Shown piece after piece: positions 24,277 through 34,125 of a stretch of 64,000 nt of DNA. The translations under genes were made by a program, and so were the position numbers. The stretch comes from Bacteroidia bacterium (GTDB taxonomy: Bacteria > Bacteroidota > Bacteroidia > CAIKAF01): contig JAUHWY010000011.1 in NCBI GenBank assembly GCA_030427255.1, positions 1-64,000 of the forward strand, written 5' to 3'. The notes under the pieces are model-generated. The model saw only the letters and a program-made list of their open reading frames with translations, had not been told where the DNA came from and did no database searches. The number at the start of each line of letters is the position of its first letter. The first letter of the stretch is position 1.

Positions 24277-27264
24277 ATGTCAAAGTTAATACCAACTGTT
24301 CTTTTATCCGCTATTGGATGTTTGGGAAGTCTTTTAGCTCAAAACCCTGCATGTTATTCCAATGCCTCTATGGAGGGGAATTCACAGGCTCATGTTGTAC
24401 CCGCTCCATGGCAAGCATGTTATGGTTCGCCCGATACCCAGCCCGGGCAATGGGGCATTAATTTACCTGCTTCCAATGGCAATACCTACGTAAGCTTTTT
24501 GCATGCAGGAAATAATCCAAACGGGTATAAGGAGGGTATGACCCAATTGCTCAATCCTTGTTTGGTAGCCGGAAATACTTATACCATTTCTGTGGACTTG
24601 GCCCACAGCCCCATTTACAATACTGCCGGTCCGGGAAACTGTCCATCCAGTTTTGCCATGTATGCTGGAAGCTCACCTTGCGCCATTGCAGAAACCTTGT
24701 ATACCTCTGGTCCCATAACCCATACCGGTTGGCAAACCTATAACATCACATTTACTCCTACCCAGAACTATTGTTATATATCCTTCGCTCCTTACCATAC
24801 CGGTAATTGCAGCGGTTACATCAATATTTTGATCGACAATTTTAGTTGTGTGCAAAATGCTTTGGTATCTACTGCCGCCACCGACGAATCTTGTCCCGGA
24901 GCCTGCGATGGAATGGTAGTAGCCACCACCAATCAAGGAACACCGCCATTTAGTTTTTCCTGGAATCCGGGAGGTTCTACCAACGATACCATTCAAAACC
25001 TTTGTCCGGGAACATACACGGTAACCGTTACGGATGCCAATGGTACTCAGGCTACTTCTTCTGCAACGGTGGGTTCACCTCCGGCAATCAACTTGTCTGT
25101 TTCAGGGCAAAATATTTCGTGCAACGGAGGCAGCAATGGCAGTGTTTCGGCCAATGCTAGCGGCGGTTCGGGTCCTTTGTCCTACCTGTGGTCTCCCGGC
25201 GGAAGCACTTCTTCTTCTGTAAACAACTTGCCTGCAGGAACCTATGTGGTAACGGTTACCGATACCAACAACTGTTCTTTGCAAGACAGCATAACGCTTA
25301 CGGAGCCAAGCCCTCTTGCGGCATCAATTAATGTTACCACTCCTTTGTGTCCCGGCACAACATCTGCTGCATTAGCTGCTTCAGGATCGGGCGGAACTCC
25401 GGGTTATCAGTATACTTGGTCCAACAATCAAACCGGACCAAACTTAAATAATATAGGACAAGGATTTTATTTGGTTACGGTAACGGATGCAAATGGGTGT
25501 ACTGCTCAAGACAGCATTACCTTAAACCCTCCTACGCCCATCCAAATTTCAGGTCCTCAAGTGCAAGACGTTTCCTGCTTTGGTGCAGCAGATGGCGCAT
25601 TGAGCTTTAATGTAGCAGGAGGCACGGGAAATCTTAATTATGCTTGGACAAACACCGGAAGCAATTCAGCACAGGCTGCTAATTTAGCTCCGGGAAACTA
25701 TACCCTGATAGTAACCGATGCCAATGGCTGCATCGACTCTGCTCAAGGATCCATCATAGAACCACCGGTACTTAACGCTTCCATAAGCTCTACCCAAAAC
25801 GTATCGTGCTTTAATGCGGCAGACGGCCAAGCAAGTGCGGATGCAGTAGGCGGGGTTGGTCCTTACACCTTTGCCTGGTCAAACAATCAAAACGGAACAA
25901 ACAGCACCGGCTACTGGCCCGGAAACTTCTGGGTGGTGGCAACCGACCAGAACGGTTGTACTGATAGTGCCTATTTCAGCATTACCGAGCCTAGCCAATT
26001 GACTTTACAGCTCACCACTTCCGTGGACAGCACCTGCGACGGGCAAAGTTTTAATGCCAATGCAGCTGCCGGTGGTGGGACGGCTCCCTATCAGTACTTA
26101 TGGAGTCCTGCCGCGGGAATCAATGCCCAGGCTAGCTTTACGGCGGTTGAAGGTCCAATGAACATAACTTCCACCGTTACCGATGCAAATGGGTGTTTAA
26201 TCAATCAATCCACGGTGGTTCGCGTGGGAAGCAATCCGCAAGCGGGTCTTGCATACCAACCGGTGTGCTTAGGCAATCCCATTCAACTGACGAGTCAGGC
26301 AACCAACAGCACCGGAACCATCATAATGGAAGAGATAGATCCGGGCGATGGTTCAGGTAGTCAAACGGCAAGTCAAATTTCTCATATATATAATGCAATT
26401 GGTCCATGGAATGCCAGGCATGTAGTACAGACAGAATTTGGCTGCGTAGATACCGTCCAGCAACCCGTGTTGCTGTTCGATGTCCCTCAAGCCACCTTTT
26501 CTGTAAATCCCGATGAGGGCTGTGCTCCTTTGTGTCCTCAGTTTACCGACAACTCCACGGTGCAAAATGCTACCATTGCCGCTTGGAATTGGACGGCCAA
26601 TGGAATGAACTTTGCCGGTACGGCCAACCCAAGCCATTGTTTTGAAAACCCGGGCAGTTATCAGGTGGGACTTGAGGTTACCTCTTCGGATGGATGCACC
26701 GCTGTGGCTCCCAACACACACCAATTAACGGTTCATCCAAATCCCGTAGCTGCCTTTAGTTACGATCCAGCTGTAGCCACTATGGACAACCCCTTGGTTA
26801 CTTATGAAAACCGGTCTGATTTAGGAAATAGCTTTTTATGGACCTTTTTTGATGGGTCTACCCAGACAGGAGAAGTAGTTACCTATAACTATTTAGATAC
26901 AGGTAGGTACTGTGTTCATCTACAAGTAACAACAGAACATGGGTGTATAGACGATGTAGAACAATGCAGTCCCGTGCGTTTGAATGTGAATTTTCATGTA
27001 CCGAATACCTTTACTCCCAACATCGATGGTCTAAATGAGCGTTTTCGGGTGTATGGAACCGGAATTGAGGAGGGAGAGATGTGGATTTTCGACCGCTGGG
27101 GTGTGCAATTGTTCTATACCAAAGACATTGAGAAAGGCTGGGATGGCCGAAATCAAAGAGAGCCTAAGGGAGTAGCCCAAGGGGTGTATGTGTACAAAAT
27201 TGATTTGTTGGACAGCTTTGGAGAGCTACACACCTTGGTGGGTAAGGTGAATTTGTTGAGGTAG
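24277..27264 (+). CDS. T9SS-exported multidomain protein with SprB/PKD repeats and gliding-type CTD
   Basis: 995 aa. Signal peptide to about residue 21 (...CLGSLLAQN). An N-terminal beta-sandwich of about 170 residues with many cysteines looks carbohydrate-binding-like (WQTYNITFTPTQNYCYISFAP). Several SprB-type repeats of about 80 residues follow (GGSxxYLW, GTYVVTVTD). Two PKD-like domains come next (near 700-830). The end, VPNTFTPNIDGLNERFRVYG...WDGR...GVYVYKIDL, is the gliding motility-associated, type B sorting domain. Expected location: cell surface. Same broad class as the protein at 1-2218. Confidence 0.92.
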   Translation: MSKLIPTVLLSAIGCLGSLLAQNPACYSNASMEGNSQAHVVPAPWQACYGSPDTQPGQWGINLPASNGNTYVSFLHAGNNPNGYKEGMTQLLNPCLVAGNTYTISVDLAHSPIYNTAGPGNCPSSFAMYAGSSPCAIAETLYTSGPITHTGWQTYNITFTPTQNYCYISFAPYHTGNCSGYINILIDNFSCVQNALVSTAATDESCPGACDGMVVATTNQGTPPFSFSWNPGGSTNDTIQNLCPGTYTVTVTDANGTQATSSATVGSPPAINLSVSGQNISCNGGSNGSVSANASGGSGPLSYLWSPGGSTSSSVNNLPAGTYVVTVTDTNNCSLQDSITLTEPSPLAASINVTTPLCPGTTSAALAASGSGGTPGYQYTWSNNQTGPNLNNIGQGFYLVTVTDANGCTAQDSITLNPPTPIQISGPQVQDVSCFGAADGALSFNVAGGTGNLNYAWTNTGSNSAQAANLAPGNYTLIVTDANGCIDSAQGSIIEPPVLNASISSTQNVSCFNAADGQASADAVGGVGPYTFAWSNNQNGTNSTGYWPGNFWVVATDQNGCTDSAYFSITEPSQLTLQLTTSVDSTCDGQSFNANAAAGGGTAPYQYLWSPAAGINAQASFTAVEGPMNITSTVTDANGCLINQSTVVRVGSNPQAGLAYQPVCLGNPIQLTSQATNSTGTIIMEEIDPGDGSGSQTASQISHIYNAIGPWNARHVVQTEFGCVDTVQQPVLLFDVPQATFSVNPDEGCAPLCPQFTDNSTVQNATIAAWNWTANGMNFAGTANPSHCFENPGSYQVGLEVTSSDGCTAVAPNTHQLTVHPNPVAAFSYDPAVATMDNPLVTYENRSDLGNSFLWTFFDGSTQTGEVVTYNYLDTGRYCVHLQVTTEHGCIDDVEQCSPVRLNVNFHVPNTFTPNIDGLNERFRVYGTGIEEGEMWIFDRWGVQLFYTKDIEKGWDGRNQREPKGVAQGVYVYKIDLLDSFGELHTLVGKVNLLR

Positions 27265-27631
27265 GAATTTCCCATTTTGTCCTAAATCATTTATCCAAAC
27301 CCGCAAGGGGTAGGATTTTGGTAGGTTTTAATGATAAGTAGGCTTTTGTTTAGCACGGGACGCTCCAATTTCTGTGATGTAGAGATTTTCATTTTTTCAA
27401 TAAATTGAAAATCAGTCACTTGCTATTTTTTATATAGAGATTTTTCTCCAAAAAATGGAACATTTTTCGGAGCTTAAAGCGCCCCGGCGGAGGCCAATTA
27501 GCCTGCCGAAGTGGGGTGCACAGCCGCCGAGGCGGCAAGAGCGACCAAAGGAAGCTCCTTGCCGCCTCTTGGCGGCGTAACTACCCCACAAGACAGCTAA
27601 TGGACGGAGACGGATAAGGCGCCCAAAACAA
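27265..27631. other. Intergenic region with an inverted repeat and element E4
   Basis: No gene. GATTTTCA (27384-27391) pairs with TGAAAATC (27406-27413), a weak hairpin. The right half is GC-rich element E4. Confidence 0.5.
27477..27630. repeat. GC-rich folded intergenic element E4
   Basis: Ends in inverted GCGCC/GGCGC. A nested long hairpin pairs TTAGC...TGGGGT...GCCGCCGAGGCGGCAAG with CTTGCCGCC...ACCCCA...AGCTAA. It shares its right end (GACGGATAAGGCGCC) and layout with E7. Confidence 0.7.
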
Positions 27632-28501
27632 TCAGTTTCCCCCTTTTACCTCAAACAATTCCAATTTATACACTACGTTTTCCATGGGGGGAATGTACAA
27701 ATCCGGGCTGCCTTCTTCGCCCCAAGCAAAAGTGTAGGGTACCACCACCATGGCCGTTTCCCCTGTGCGCATTCCTTTTAAGCCTTCGTAAAAGCCTAGG
27801 GGAAAGCTGCCGCCTCCCATGCGCAACCAAACCGGAGCCTCGGTTCCCCAAATGCCATCTAAGGGTTTGCCGGAAAAGTCCAAAAGCAGGTACTTTACCA
27901 ATACGCTGTCGCCATAGCGCGGGCTTTGCCCCTCAGAAACAAAGGTCTCTTTTATTACAAAGGGCTCTAAGGGAACATTTTCAACATCAGGTCGGTAAAG
28001 CTGCACGTACATTTTAAAGGCATCTACCGCGGTACTTTGTCTTTGGCGCTTGTCTTGCCGTTCTTTTTCGGCATAGCCTTCTGCATTAAGGACCTCGCGC
28101 ATGCGAAATCTGAGGCGCACCAAACTGTCCGCAGCCATGCCTTCTACCCTTAAATTTTTGAAAAAGGGATTTTTTTTGAAATGCGCATATTCCCACTGAA
28201 AGGAACCACTGTCGCCCACCGAAATATGCTTTAAGGGATGCACCAAATCGTAGGGGTCTGTGGTGGGACGCATGAGCACTTCCAAGGAAAAACCGCCTGT
28301 GGGAGCCAAAATGGAATCTTGGCTGTTGCAAAGCCAGGCATCCATAACCATATACTTGGCGTCGTCTCCCTCGGGACCGCCATCCAAATCCACGTCCAAG
28401 TCATAGCCGAATCCGTCGGCAACTTCTTCGTATCCGCTCCAAGGACCACAACTGCAGAGCAGGATTGAAAGGGCAAAGCAAAGGGAATACGCAGGGCTCA
28501 T
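27632..28501 (-). CDS. FKBP-type peptidyl-prolyl isomerase lipoprotein
   Basis: 289 aa with a lipobox ILLCSC (Cys17). A non-catalytic N-terminal half of about 190 residues precedes an FKBP domain (SPRYGDSVLVKYLLLDFSGK ... GFYEGLKGMRTGETAMVVVP). It should catalyse prolyl isomerisation in the periplasm or at the outer membrane. The start overlaps the stop of the upstream FKBP gene by four bases, so this is the last gene of the DHH-FKBP-FKBP operon. Confidence 0.85.
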   Translation of the reverse strand: MSPAYSLCFALSILLCSCGPWSGYEEVADGFGYDLDVDLDGGPEGDDAKYMVMDAWLCNSQDSILAPTGGFSLEVLMRPTTDPYDLVHPLKHISVGDSGSFQWEYAHFKKNPFFKNLRVEGMAADSLVRLRFRMREVLNAEGYAEKERQDKRQRQSTAVDAFKMYVQLYRPDVENVPLEPFVIKETFVSEGQSPRYGDSVLVKYLLLDFSGKPLDGIWGTEAPVWLRMGGGSFPLGFYEGLKGMRTGETAMVVVPYTFAWGEEGSPDLYIPPMENVVYKLELFEVKGGN

Positions 28502-29031
28502 GGCAAAATTTCAATTAGGGTAATGTCGTACCAAACGGGATTGTAGGGCGGAATTTTGTTTCGGTCGCCCACCAATCCAAAGGCTCGGTGAGAGGGCATA
28601 AACAAATAAGCGCGGCCTCCCTCGGGAATGTATTTGATGCCTTCGTGTATGCCGCTTTCTACTTCGTCGTAATCTACCCGAAACAACTCGAAACCTTGGT
28701 TTTCTTTGGAGGCATAACAAAGGGTGCCGTCCAATAGTCGGACTTCGTAATCTATACGTACCATTTGTCCACTTTTTGGCGGCTTTCCGTGACCTTCCTT
28801 GAGCATTACAATGCGCAAGCCGGTGCCGGTTTCTTGGGGCTCCCAGCCGCGACGTTCAATAAAGCGGTCGATAAGCAAATCCTCTTCTTTTAGAAACCGC
28901 TTGTTTACCTGAACCAAGGCTTCCTCTAACTTTTCGCCCTTAAGCACCAAGGGTTCTTGGTTTTTTGGCGGGTCGGGCGGGCCGCAGGCAAGGCAAAAGG
29001 CCAAGAGTAGGGAGGCGGGGAGGAGTTTCAT
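28498..29031 (-). CDS. FKBP-type isomerase lipoprotein, GldI-like
   Basis: 177 aa with lipobox FCLAC (Cys16). A single FKBP domain (GKPPKSGQMVRIDYEVRLLDG ... VESGIHEGIKYIPEGGRAYLFMPSHRAFG) follows a helical linker. Size, lipid anchor and context with a DHH phosphoesterase and ndk resemble GldI, an FKBP lipoprotein required for gliding and T9SS function in Flavobacterium. Whether this one is the GldI orthologue or its neighbour copy is inference. It overlaps both neighbours by four bases. Confidence 0.8.
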   Translation of the reverse strand: MKLLPASLLLAFCLACGPPDPPKNQEPLVLKGEKLEEALVQVNKRFLKEEDLLIDRFIERRGWEPQETGTGLRIVMLKEGHGKPPKSGQMVRIDYEVRLLDGTLCYASKENQGFELFRVDYDEVESGIHEGIKYIPEGGRAYLFMPSHRAFGLVGDRNKIPPYNPVWYDITLIEILP

Positions 29032-30050
29032 GCGAATTGCTCAGAAATAATGGAAAGAAAAAAGGCTTCGGCTTCTTCGGCCGTGCCGTTATAACGTCCA
29101 CCGGCGGCATTTTTGTGTCCTCCGCCCGAAAAAAAGCGTTCGGCCATTTGATTTACCACGCAATCGCCTTTAGAACGGAAACTGATGCGTGTAATGCCCG
29201 GGTCTTTTTCTTGAAACAGCAGCCCCATTTTGTTTCCTGCAATGGAGAGGGTGTAATTTACCAATCCCTCGGTATCGCCGCTTTCAATCTTGTAATCCAA
29301 TACATCTTTATGCGTTAGCACCATCCATGCCAAGGGCAAATCCGGGTGCTGCTGTAAGCGGTCTTTAAGGGCAAATCCGGTAAGCTTTAACCTTTGCAGG
29401 CTGTTGGTATCAAAAATTTGGGTGCTCAGTTCGGGGTAATTCACTCCACTTTGCAGCAGCCGTGCTGCGGCTTGAAAGGTTTCGGACCTCACGGCATGCT
29501 TAAAGCCTCCGGTATCGGTTAAGAGTCCACACATAAGTGCGGTGGCCATTTCCGTATTGAGTCTTTCCTTATGCAGCAGCTCGCATACCAACTCACAGGT
29601 GCTGCTGGCCGAAATTCTATGCAAGCATTTGTCGAAGGATTCCGGTTCGGGGTGATGGTCAATCATCCAAACCGGTCCGGTCCTTTTTTGGAGCGCTTTG
29701 GCTGCGGATTCTCCACCTCGGTCCCGCCGCGAATGGTCCAATAGTACCACCAAATCAGCGCCCTCAATCAGCGCTTCCCAATGGGTAGCTTGGTATTCCA
29801 AAATGGCAAGCTCGGAGCTTTGCGGCAAAAAGGATAAATTTTTTGGGTAGGCGTCCGGGCAAAGCAGGTGCGCAGAAAGTCCTAAACTACGTAGCCAAAG
29901 ACCTAAGCCCAAGAGGCTGCCCAAGGCATCGCCATCAGGTCTTTGGTGGCAAAGCAATACAAGAGAAGTATCCTTCCCTAAGCGTGTAAAATCCTCTGCA
30001 TTTAGTGCGCTGTTCAATCCAATTGCTTTGTTTAATTTTGCGGCCATCAT
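29028..30050 (-). CDS. DHH-family phosphoesterase (NrnA-like)
   Basis: 340 aa from the ATG at 30050, chosen because the longer frame runs back through ndk. Motifs: [12 protein letters not shown] (motif I), [14 protein letters not shown] (the DHH motif) and a C-terminal DHHA1 substrate-binding segment [10 protein letters not shown]. Family members degrade nano-RNA or pAp, or dephosphorylate cyclic-dinucleotide products. First gene of a three-gene operon with two FKBP lipoproteins; divergent from ndk with 34 bp between start codons. Confidence 0.88.
   Translation of the reverse strand: MMAAKLNKAIGLNSALNAEDFTRLGKDTSLVLLCHQRPDGDALGSLLGLGLWLRSLGLSAHLLCPDAYPKNLSFLPQSSELAILEYQATHWEALIEGADLVVLLDHSRRDRGGESAAKALQKRTGPVWMIDHHPEPESFDKCLHRISASSTCELVCELLHKERLNTEMATALMCGLLTDTGGFKHAVRSETFQAAARLLQSGVNYPELSTQIFDTNSLQRLKLTGFALKDRLQQHPDLPLAWMVLTHKDVLDYKIESGDTEGLVNYTLSIAGNKMGLLFQEKDPGITRISFRSKGDCVVNQMAERFFSGGGHKNAAGGRYNGTAEEAEAFFLSIISEQFA
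30033..30040 (+). promoter_or_regulatory. -7 box TAATTTTG upstream of ndk
   Basis: Exact TAnnTTTG match 45 bases before the ndk ATG, lying inside the first codons of the divergent DHH gene. Confidence 0.4.
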
Positions 30051-30084
30051 TGACCAAGGGTCGAAATTAACAAACAGAAAGGAC

Positions 30085-30507
30085 ATGAACGGAAACCGTA
30101 CCTTTACCATGATTAAGCCCGATGCTGTAGGCAACGGCCATATTGGAAACATCCTTAAGGACATTCAGGACGCAGGATTCAAAATCATTGCCATGAAATT
30201 TACCCGTTTAAGCGAAGGCCAGGCCGGGAAGTTTTATGAAGTGCACAAGGAGCGTCCTTTTTACGGAGAATTGGTAAGCTACATGTCTTCCGGTCCCATT
30301 GTAGCCGCCATATTAGAAAAAGACGATGCCGTAGCATCCTTCCGTACCCTTATTGGAGCTACCGATCCTTCGCAAGCGGCTCCCGGTACCATCCGTGCCA
30401 AATATGCCGAATCTATTGCCGCTAATGCAGTGCATGGCAGCGACAGCGACGAGAACGCCGCCATAGAAGGCAGTTTTTTCTTTAGTGCTTTAGAACAGGT
30501 GGGATGA
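30085..30507 (+). CDS. ndk: Nucleoside-diphosphate kinase
   Basis: 140 aa. Transfers the gamma-phosphate of ATP to NDPs through a phospho-histidine, here H117 in NAVHGSDS. The N-terminus [12 protein letters not shown] fits the family and fixes the start at 30085, not the longer frame at 30028. The stop overlaps the trmH start (ATGATGA), so the two are an operon. Confidence 0.97.
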   Translation: MNGNRTFTMIKPDAVGNGHIGNILKDIQDAGFKIIAMKFTRLSEGQAGKFYEVHKERPFYGELVSYMSSGPIVAAILEKDDAVASFRTLIGATDPSQAAPGTIRAKYAESIAANAVHGSDSDENAAIEGSFFFSALEQVG

Positions 30508-31193
30508 TGCTTCCGGAGAAGCTCCGGACAGCAGCATACCTGCAATTCTTGTATGCCCATATTTCTCCTCATAAAGCTTCGCTTTTTGAGGAGAAAGTGG
30601 CGCATAGAACCCGTCATGTGTGTGTGGTGCTCGAAAACATTTATCAGTCCCACAACGCCAGTGCCGTGTTGCGCTCTTGCGATTGTTTTGGCGTTCAAGA
30701 CGTGCATGTGATTGAGTCGGAACAGCAGTTCTCTACGGTCAACGAAATTTCCTTGGGCAGCAGCCGTTGGCTTAGCCTACACCGCTACGGCGGACCCAAT
30801 GCTACAGCAGATGCGGCAGCCCGGTTGAAGGCCAAAGGCTACACGATTTTGGCTACTTCGCCTCACCAAGATGACCTTTGTTTGGAAGAGTTGCCTGTGG
30901 ATAGGCCTATGGCCTTGCTGATGGGCACCGAAAAAGAAGGCCTAAGCTCGGAATCCTTAGCCTTGGCCGATGGCTACCTGCGCATTCCCATGGTGGGGTT
31001 TACCGAGAGCCTAAATATTTCCGTAGCTGCGGCCGTGAGCATGCATCATTTGGTTTGGAAGTTAAAACAAAGTCAAAAAGAATGGCAACTTTCAGCCGAT
31101 GAACAACTTGAACTCAAGATTCAATGGGCCGAACAAGTTACCCGCAGAGCATCTTTTATGAGGCAACGTTTCCTTGATTCCCTTAGGCAGTAA
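30504..31193 (+). CDS. trmH: SpoU-family tRNA (guanosine-2'-O)-methyltransferase, TrmH-like
   Basis: 229 aa. The SPOUT motifs are [19 protein letters not shown] (motif 1), MGTEKEGLS (motif 2) and [18 protein letters not shown] (motif 3), forming the knotted SAM site. The C-terminal extension with QWAEQVTRR is typical of TrmH, which methylates G18 in the tRNA D-loop. Translation is coupled to ndk. Confidence 0.9.
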   Translation: MMLPEKLRTAAYLQFLYAHISPHKASLFEEKVAHRTRHVCVVLENIYQSHNASAVLRSCDCFGVQDVHVIESEQQFSTVNEISLGSSRWLSLHRYGGPNATADAAARLKAKGYTILATSPHQDDLCLEELPVDRPMALLMGTEKEGLSSESLALADGYLRIPMVGFTESLNISVAAAVSMHHLVWKLKQSQKEWQLSADEQLELKIQWAEQVTRRASFMRQRFLDSLRQ

Positions 31194-31259
31194 ACTTTTT
31201 GGGAATTATGGCTTTGTTGCCGTTTCCTGTTTGCAGTTTTATTAGCAATTTTGCTCCCC

Positions 31260-33506
31260 ATGTTTCAAATCAAATACGCCCGGCTTATTGTTGCTTTGGT
31301 AGCTGTCCTAACTTTAGGAGCAGCTTGGCGCGCAAGCCATGTGGGTTTCAATTACGATTTTGAAGCATTCTTTCCCGAAACCGACCCGGAAACCCATTTC
31401 TTTCTGAATTTTCGTAAGCAGTTTGGCCCCGACAACGACTTTGTGTTGGTCGGGATTCAACATAGGGAAGGGGTTTACCAAAGCGATTTCCTGCTTAGAA
31501 TACAGGCCCTAACCGATTCGCTTAAAACCATTAAATGGGTAGAACGCATCAACGCACCTACCAATGTTTCCTCTTTTATTCGAGACCCACTCATGGGTTC
31601 AGCATTAGAAATTCCATACCTACACCCGGAAAAACCCGAACTGCTGCCTTCGGACTCCGCCCGAATTTCTAAGGCTCCTGAGTTGATGGGCTCCTTATTT
31701 TCTAAGGATGGAAAATCGGTGGCTTTGGTTATAGACCACACGCCTTACATTGGCGATACGGCTTGTCAACCGCTTAGCGAGCAAATCGAAGCCATCACCG
31801 CTTCTTTTGGATTTGACGAGTACCATATTGCCGGCCGATGCATTGGCCAATCCTATTATGTAGATATTATTAAGGGAGAATTGGCCATGTTTTTAATCAT
31901 AGCCTTCTTCCTGATTTTGTTGGTGCTTTTTGCCATTTTCCGAACTTTTTGGGGCGTTACGGTGCCGGTGCTTATGGTTATAGTGGCGGTGCTTTGGACC
32001 GTAGCTTTAATGGAGGTGACCGGCAAAGAAATGGACGTGTTGGCCAACATCATTCCTACCATTATTGTGGTGGTGGGGCTTTCGGTGGCCATTCATTTCA
32101 TGACCAAGTTTTTGGACGTGCTCAAGCAGGGAAAAAATCACCAGGAATCGGTAAAATCGGCGCTCAAACAAGTGGGTTTGGCCAATGTGTTTACCACGGC
32201 CACCACCATGACCGGTTTTGCCAGTTTGGCAACGTCGGGAATTATTCCCATCGATGATTTTGGCTTGTATGCCGCTGCCGGCGTAGGCTTTTCTCTGCTT
32301 TTGTCCCTTACTTTTTTGCCAGCTTTACTCATTTTGGTGCACCCTTCGGCTTCCAAGGTCAAATCTCCCCAATGGTTTGGGCCATTATCTAAGATTTACG
32401 ACTGGCTCTCGCTCCACCCTAAGTATATTTTCTCCTTTTTCTTGGTCTTGTTGGTGGCAGGTATTGCCGGAACCTTGCAGGTGCGCGAAAACACCTACCT
32501 TATGGAAGACTTGGCACAGAACAGCAAACTGGCCAAGGATTTCAGGTTCTTTGCGCAGGAATTCAACGGTACCCGGCCCTTTGAATTGGCTTTGGAAGTT
32601 AAAGATACTTCCCTCAACGTTTTCGATCGCCCCGTTTTGGAATCCATTCAACAAGTGGAGCGTGCTGTAGATTCCATTTATGGCATTCAGATGTTGTTTT
32701 CGCCCCTGTCTTTGGTGAAGGGAGCCAACCGGGCCTGGTCAGGCGGCGATCCGGAGGCATATTTACTTCCCGAAAGCAACTCTCGCCTGAGCCGCATTCA
32801 GAGAGACTTGCAGCGCTTTAAGCAAGACAGCCGTTTTCGACAATTGATTTCTGAAGATCAAAAAGAGGCTCGAATACGCGGCATGCTGCCTGACCTGGGC
32901 TCAGAAAAGGCCTGGGAATTACGGCAATCCTTTGAACAATGGATTCTAGGAACCCAATTTCCGGCAAAGGTGGATTTTTCACTTACCGGAACCGCGGAAC
33001 TTATCGACAAAAACAACCGCAACCTGGCCCTGAACATTGCCCAAGGACTGGCCATCGCTTTTTTGCTCATCATGGGCATTATTATGTATTTGTTCCGCTC
33101 CATTAAAATGGTGCTTATTTCTCTGATTCCCAATTTACTGCCTTTGATTCTATTGGCCGGAATTATGGGTTGGTCCGGCATTAGCCTCAAAATCTCCACC
33201 GCCATATTGTTTACCATTGCTTTTGGGATTGCGGTGGACGATACCATCCATTTTTTGACCAGACTTAGGTTCGAACAAAAAGCCGGATACAGCACCCAAG
33301 ATGCGCTGCGTCAAGCCTTTTTGCACACCGGCAAACCCATACTCATCACCACCGGAATTTTATGCGCCGGCTTTTCCATTCTGGGCGTTTCCAGCTTCAT
33401 GGCCACCAAAATGATAGGCTTACTTACCTCTGTAGTACTGATATTTGCGGTATTGGCCGATTTGGTATTATTGCCGGCTTTGTTCAAAGTATTGAAAATT
33501 AAGTAG
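31260..33506 (+). CDS. RND-superfamily transporter (MMPL/SSD type)
   Basis: 748 aa from the ATG at 31260. Twofold architecture: one N-terminal helix, a large extracytoplasmic domain, then a five-to-six helix bundle, repeated in the C-terminal half. The conserved segments AIHFMTKFLDVLKQGK and AVDDTIHFLTRLRFEQKAG occupy equivalent places in the two halves. Relatives are proton-driven exporters of lipids or hydrophobic compounds. No membrane-fusion protein or outer-membrane channel gene is adjacent, which favours the MMPL-like class. Substrate unknown. Confidence 0.88.
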   Translation: MFQIKYARLIVALVAVLTLGAAWRASHVGFNYDFEAFFPETDPETHFFLNFRKQFGPDNDFVLVGIQHREGVYQSDFLLRIQALTDSLKTIKWVERINAPTNVSSFIRDPLMGSALEIPYLHPEKPELLPSDSARISKAPELMGSLFSKDGKSVALVIDHTPYIGDTACQPLSEQIEAITASFGFDEYHIAGRCIGQSYYVDIIKGELAMFLIIAFFLILLVLFAIFRTFWGVTVPVLMVIVAVLWTVALMEVTGKEMDVLANIIPTIIVVVGLSVAIHFMTKFLDVLKQGKNHQESVKSALKQVGLANVFTTATTMTGFASLATSGIIPIDDFGLYAAAGVGFSLLLSLTFLPALLILVHPSASKVKSPQWFGPLSKIYDWLSLHPKYIFSFFLVLLVAGIAGTLQVRENTYLMEDLAQNSKLAKDFRFFAQEFNGTRPFELALEVKDTSLNVFDRPVLESIQQVERAVDSIYGIQMLFSPLSLVKGANRAWSGGDPEAYLLPESNSRLSRIQRDLQRFKQDSRFRQLISEDQKEARIRGMLPDLGSEKAWELRQSFEQWILGTQFPAKVDFSLTGTAELIDKNNRNLALNIAQGLAIAFLLIMGIIMYLFRSIKMVLISLIPNLLPLILLAGIMGWSGISLKISTAILFTIAFGIAVDDTIHFLTRLRFEQKAGYSTQDALRQAFLHTGKPILITTGILCAGFSILGVSSFMATKMIGLLTSVVLIFAVLADLVLLPALFKVLKIK

Positions 33507-33507
33507 G

Positions 33508-33662
33508 TTTTTGGGCTGCCGGCCGGGCCATCACCCTCCGGGCCTTTTGCAAGGCATGTAGTCCCTAGGGCTGCGGTGGTTCCGCAAAGCTACACCTCCT
33601 CGCCCAAGGGTCTACACGCCTTGCTTTAGGCCGCTCCCGGGTTCTGTCCCTGGCAGAGATCG
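33508..33662. repeat. GC-rich folded intergenic element E5
   Basis: Stem pairing GCAAGGCATGTAG with CTACACGCCTTGC around CCCTAGGGCTGCGG. It contains GTTCCGCAAAGCT, the reverse complement of the E2 loop. Confidence 0.65.
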
Positions 33663-33715
33663 CTTTTCATGGGAAGCAACTGGCACATTCAACCAAAAAT
33701 TAGGCTATTAAAGGA

Positions 33716-33823
33716 GAATGGTGAATGATGAATGATGAATGGTGAATGATGAATGGTGAATGGTGAATGATGAATGGTGAATGATGAGGGATGAATGGTG
33801 AATGATGAATGATGAATGATGAA
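33716..33823. repeat. Heptamer array GAATGRT
   Basis: About 15 tandem heptamers GAATGGT/GAATGAT with one interruption (GAGGGAT). Low-complexity; antisense translation gives an IHHSPFT-like peptide that is not a gene. Confidence 0.9.
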
Positions 33824-33827
33824 GTAT

Positions 33828-33955
33828 AGACGGGATGCCTCCCGTCTCTTCATGATGAGGTAAAGACGGAATATCTTCCGTCTCTCGATGATGAGGTAAA
33901 GACGGGATATCTCCCGTCTCTCCATGATGAGGTAAAGACGGGATGCCTCCCGTCT
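33828..33955. repeat. Four hairpins with exact 36-bp period
   Basis: Stems AGACGGGA / TCCCGTCT with a 4-base loop (TGCC or TATC) start at 33828, 33864, 33900 and 33936, separated by a conserved spacer with ATGATGAGGTAA. The second hairpin has AGACGGAA / TTCCGTCT: both stem positions changed together, keeping the pair. Confidence 0.9.
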
Positions 33956-34125
33956 CTGCATGGTCTTTGTGGTGCTAAAGGATTCATGCAAGGTCAGGAA
34001 GCGGCAAAAAGGGAGGGCGGTACGGTTTGATTCACAGACTCTTTCAGGTATTTTTAAAAGGGAAAAACAGTCCATTACTTTGTTTTTACCCATTTTTGAG
34101 TCAGTACCTACGGTATCCTAAGGCA

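Larger units (their letters stand above)
33507..34125. other. Convergent intergenic region made of repeats
   Basis: No gene. Left to right: element E5, a GAATGRT heptamer array, four hairpins with exact 36-bp period, then about 160 bases without recognisable features. Confidence 0.8.

Noticed and set aside
28498-29031. Naming this gene gldI outright
   Set aside because: FKBP lipoproteins are common in the phylum, and two lie side by side here; orthology cannot be settled by eye.
28965-29318. ORFs antisense to the FKBP and DHH genes
   Set aside because: Shadows of well-supported genes on the other strand.
33828-33955. The 36-bp period as a CRISPR
   Set aside because: Spacer parts are conserved as well as the hairpins and only four units exist; no cas genes.
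33689-34093. A 134-aa minus-strand ORF rich in IHHSPFTIHHS
   Set aside because: It is only the translation of the heptamer array and the 36-bp hairpin repeats; no signal or family features.
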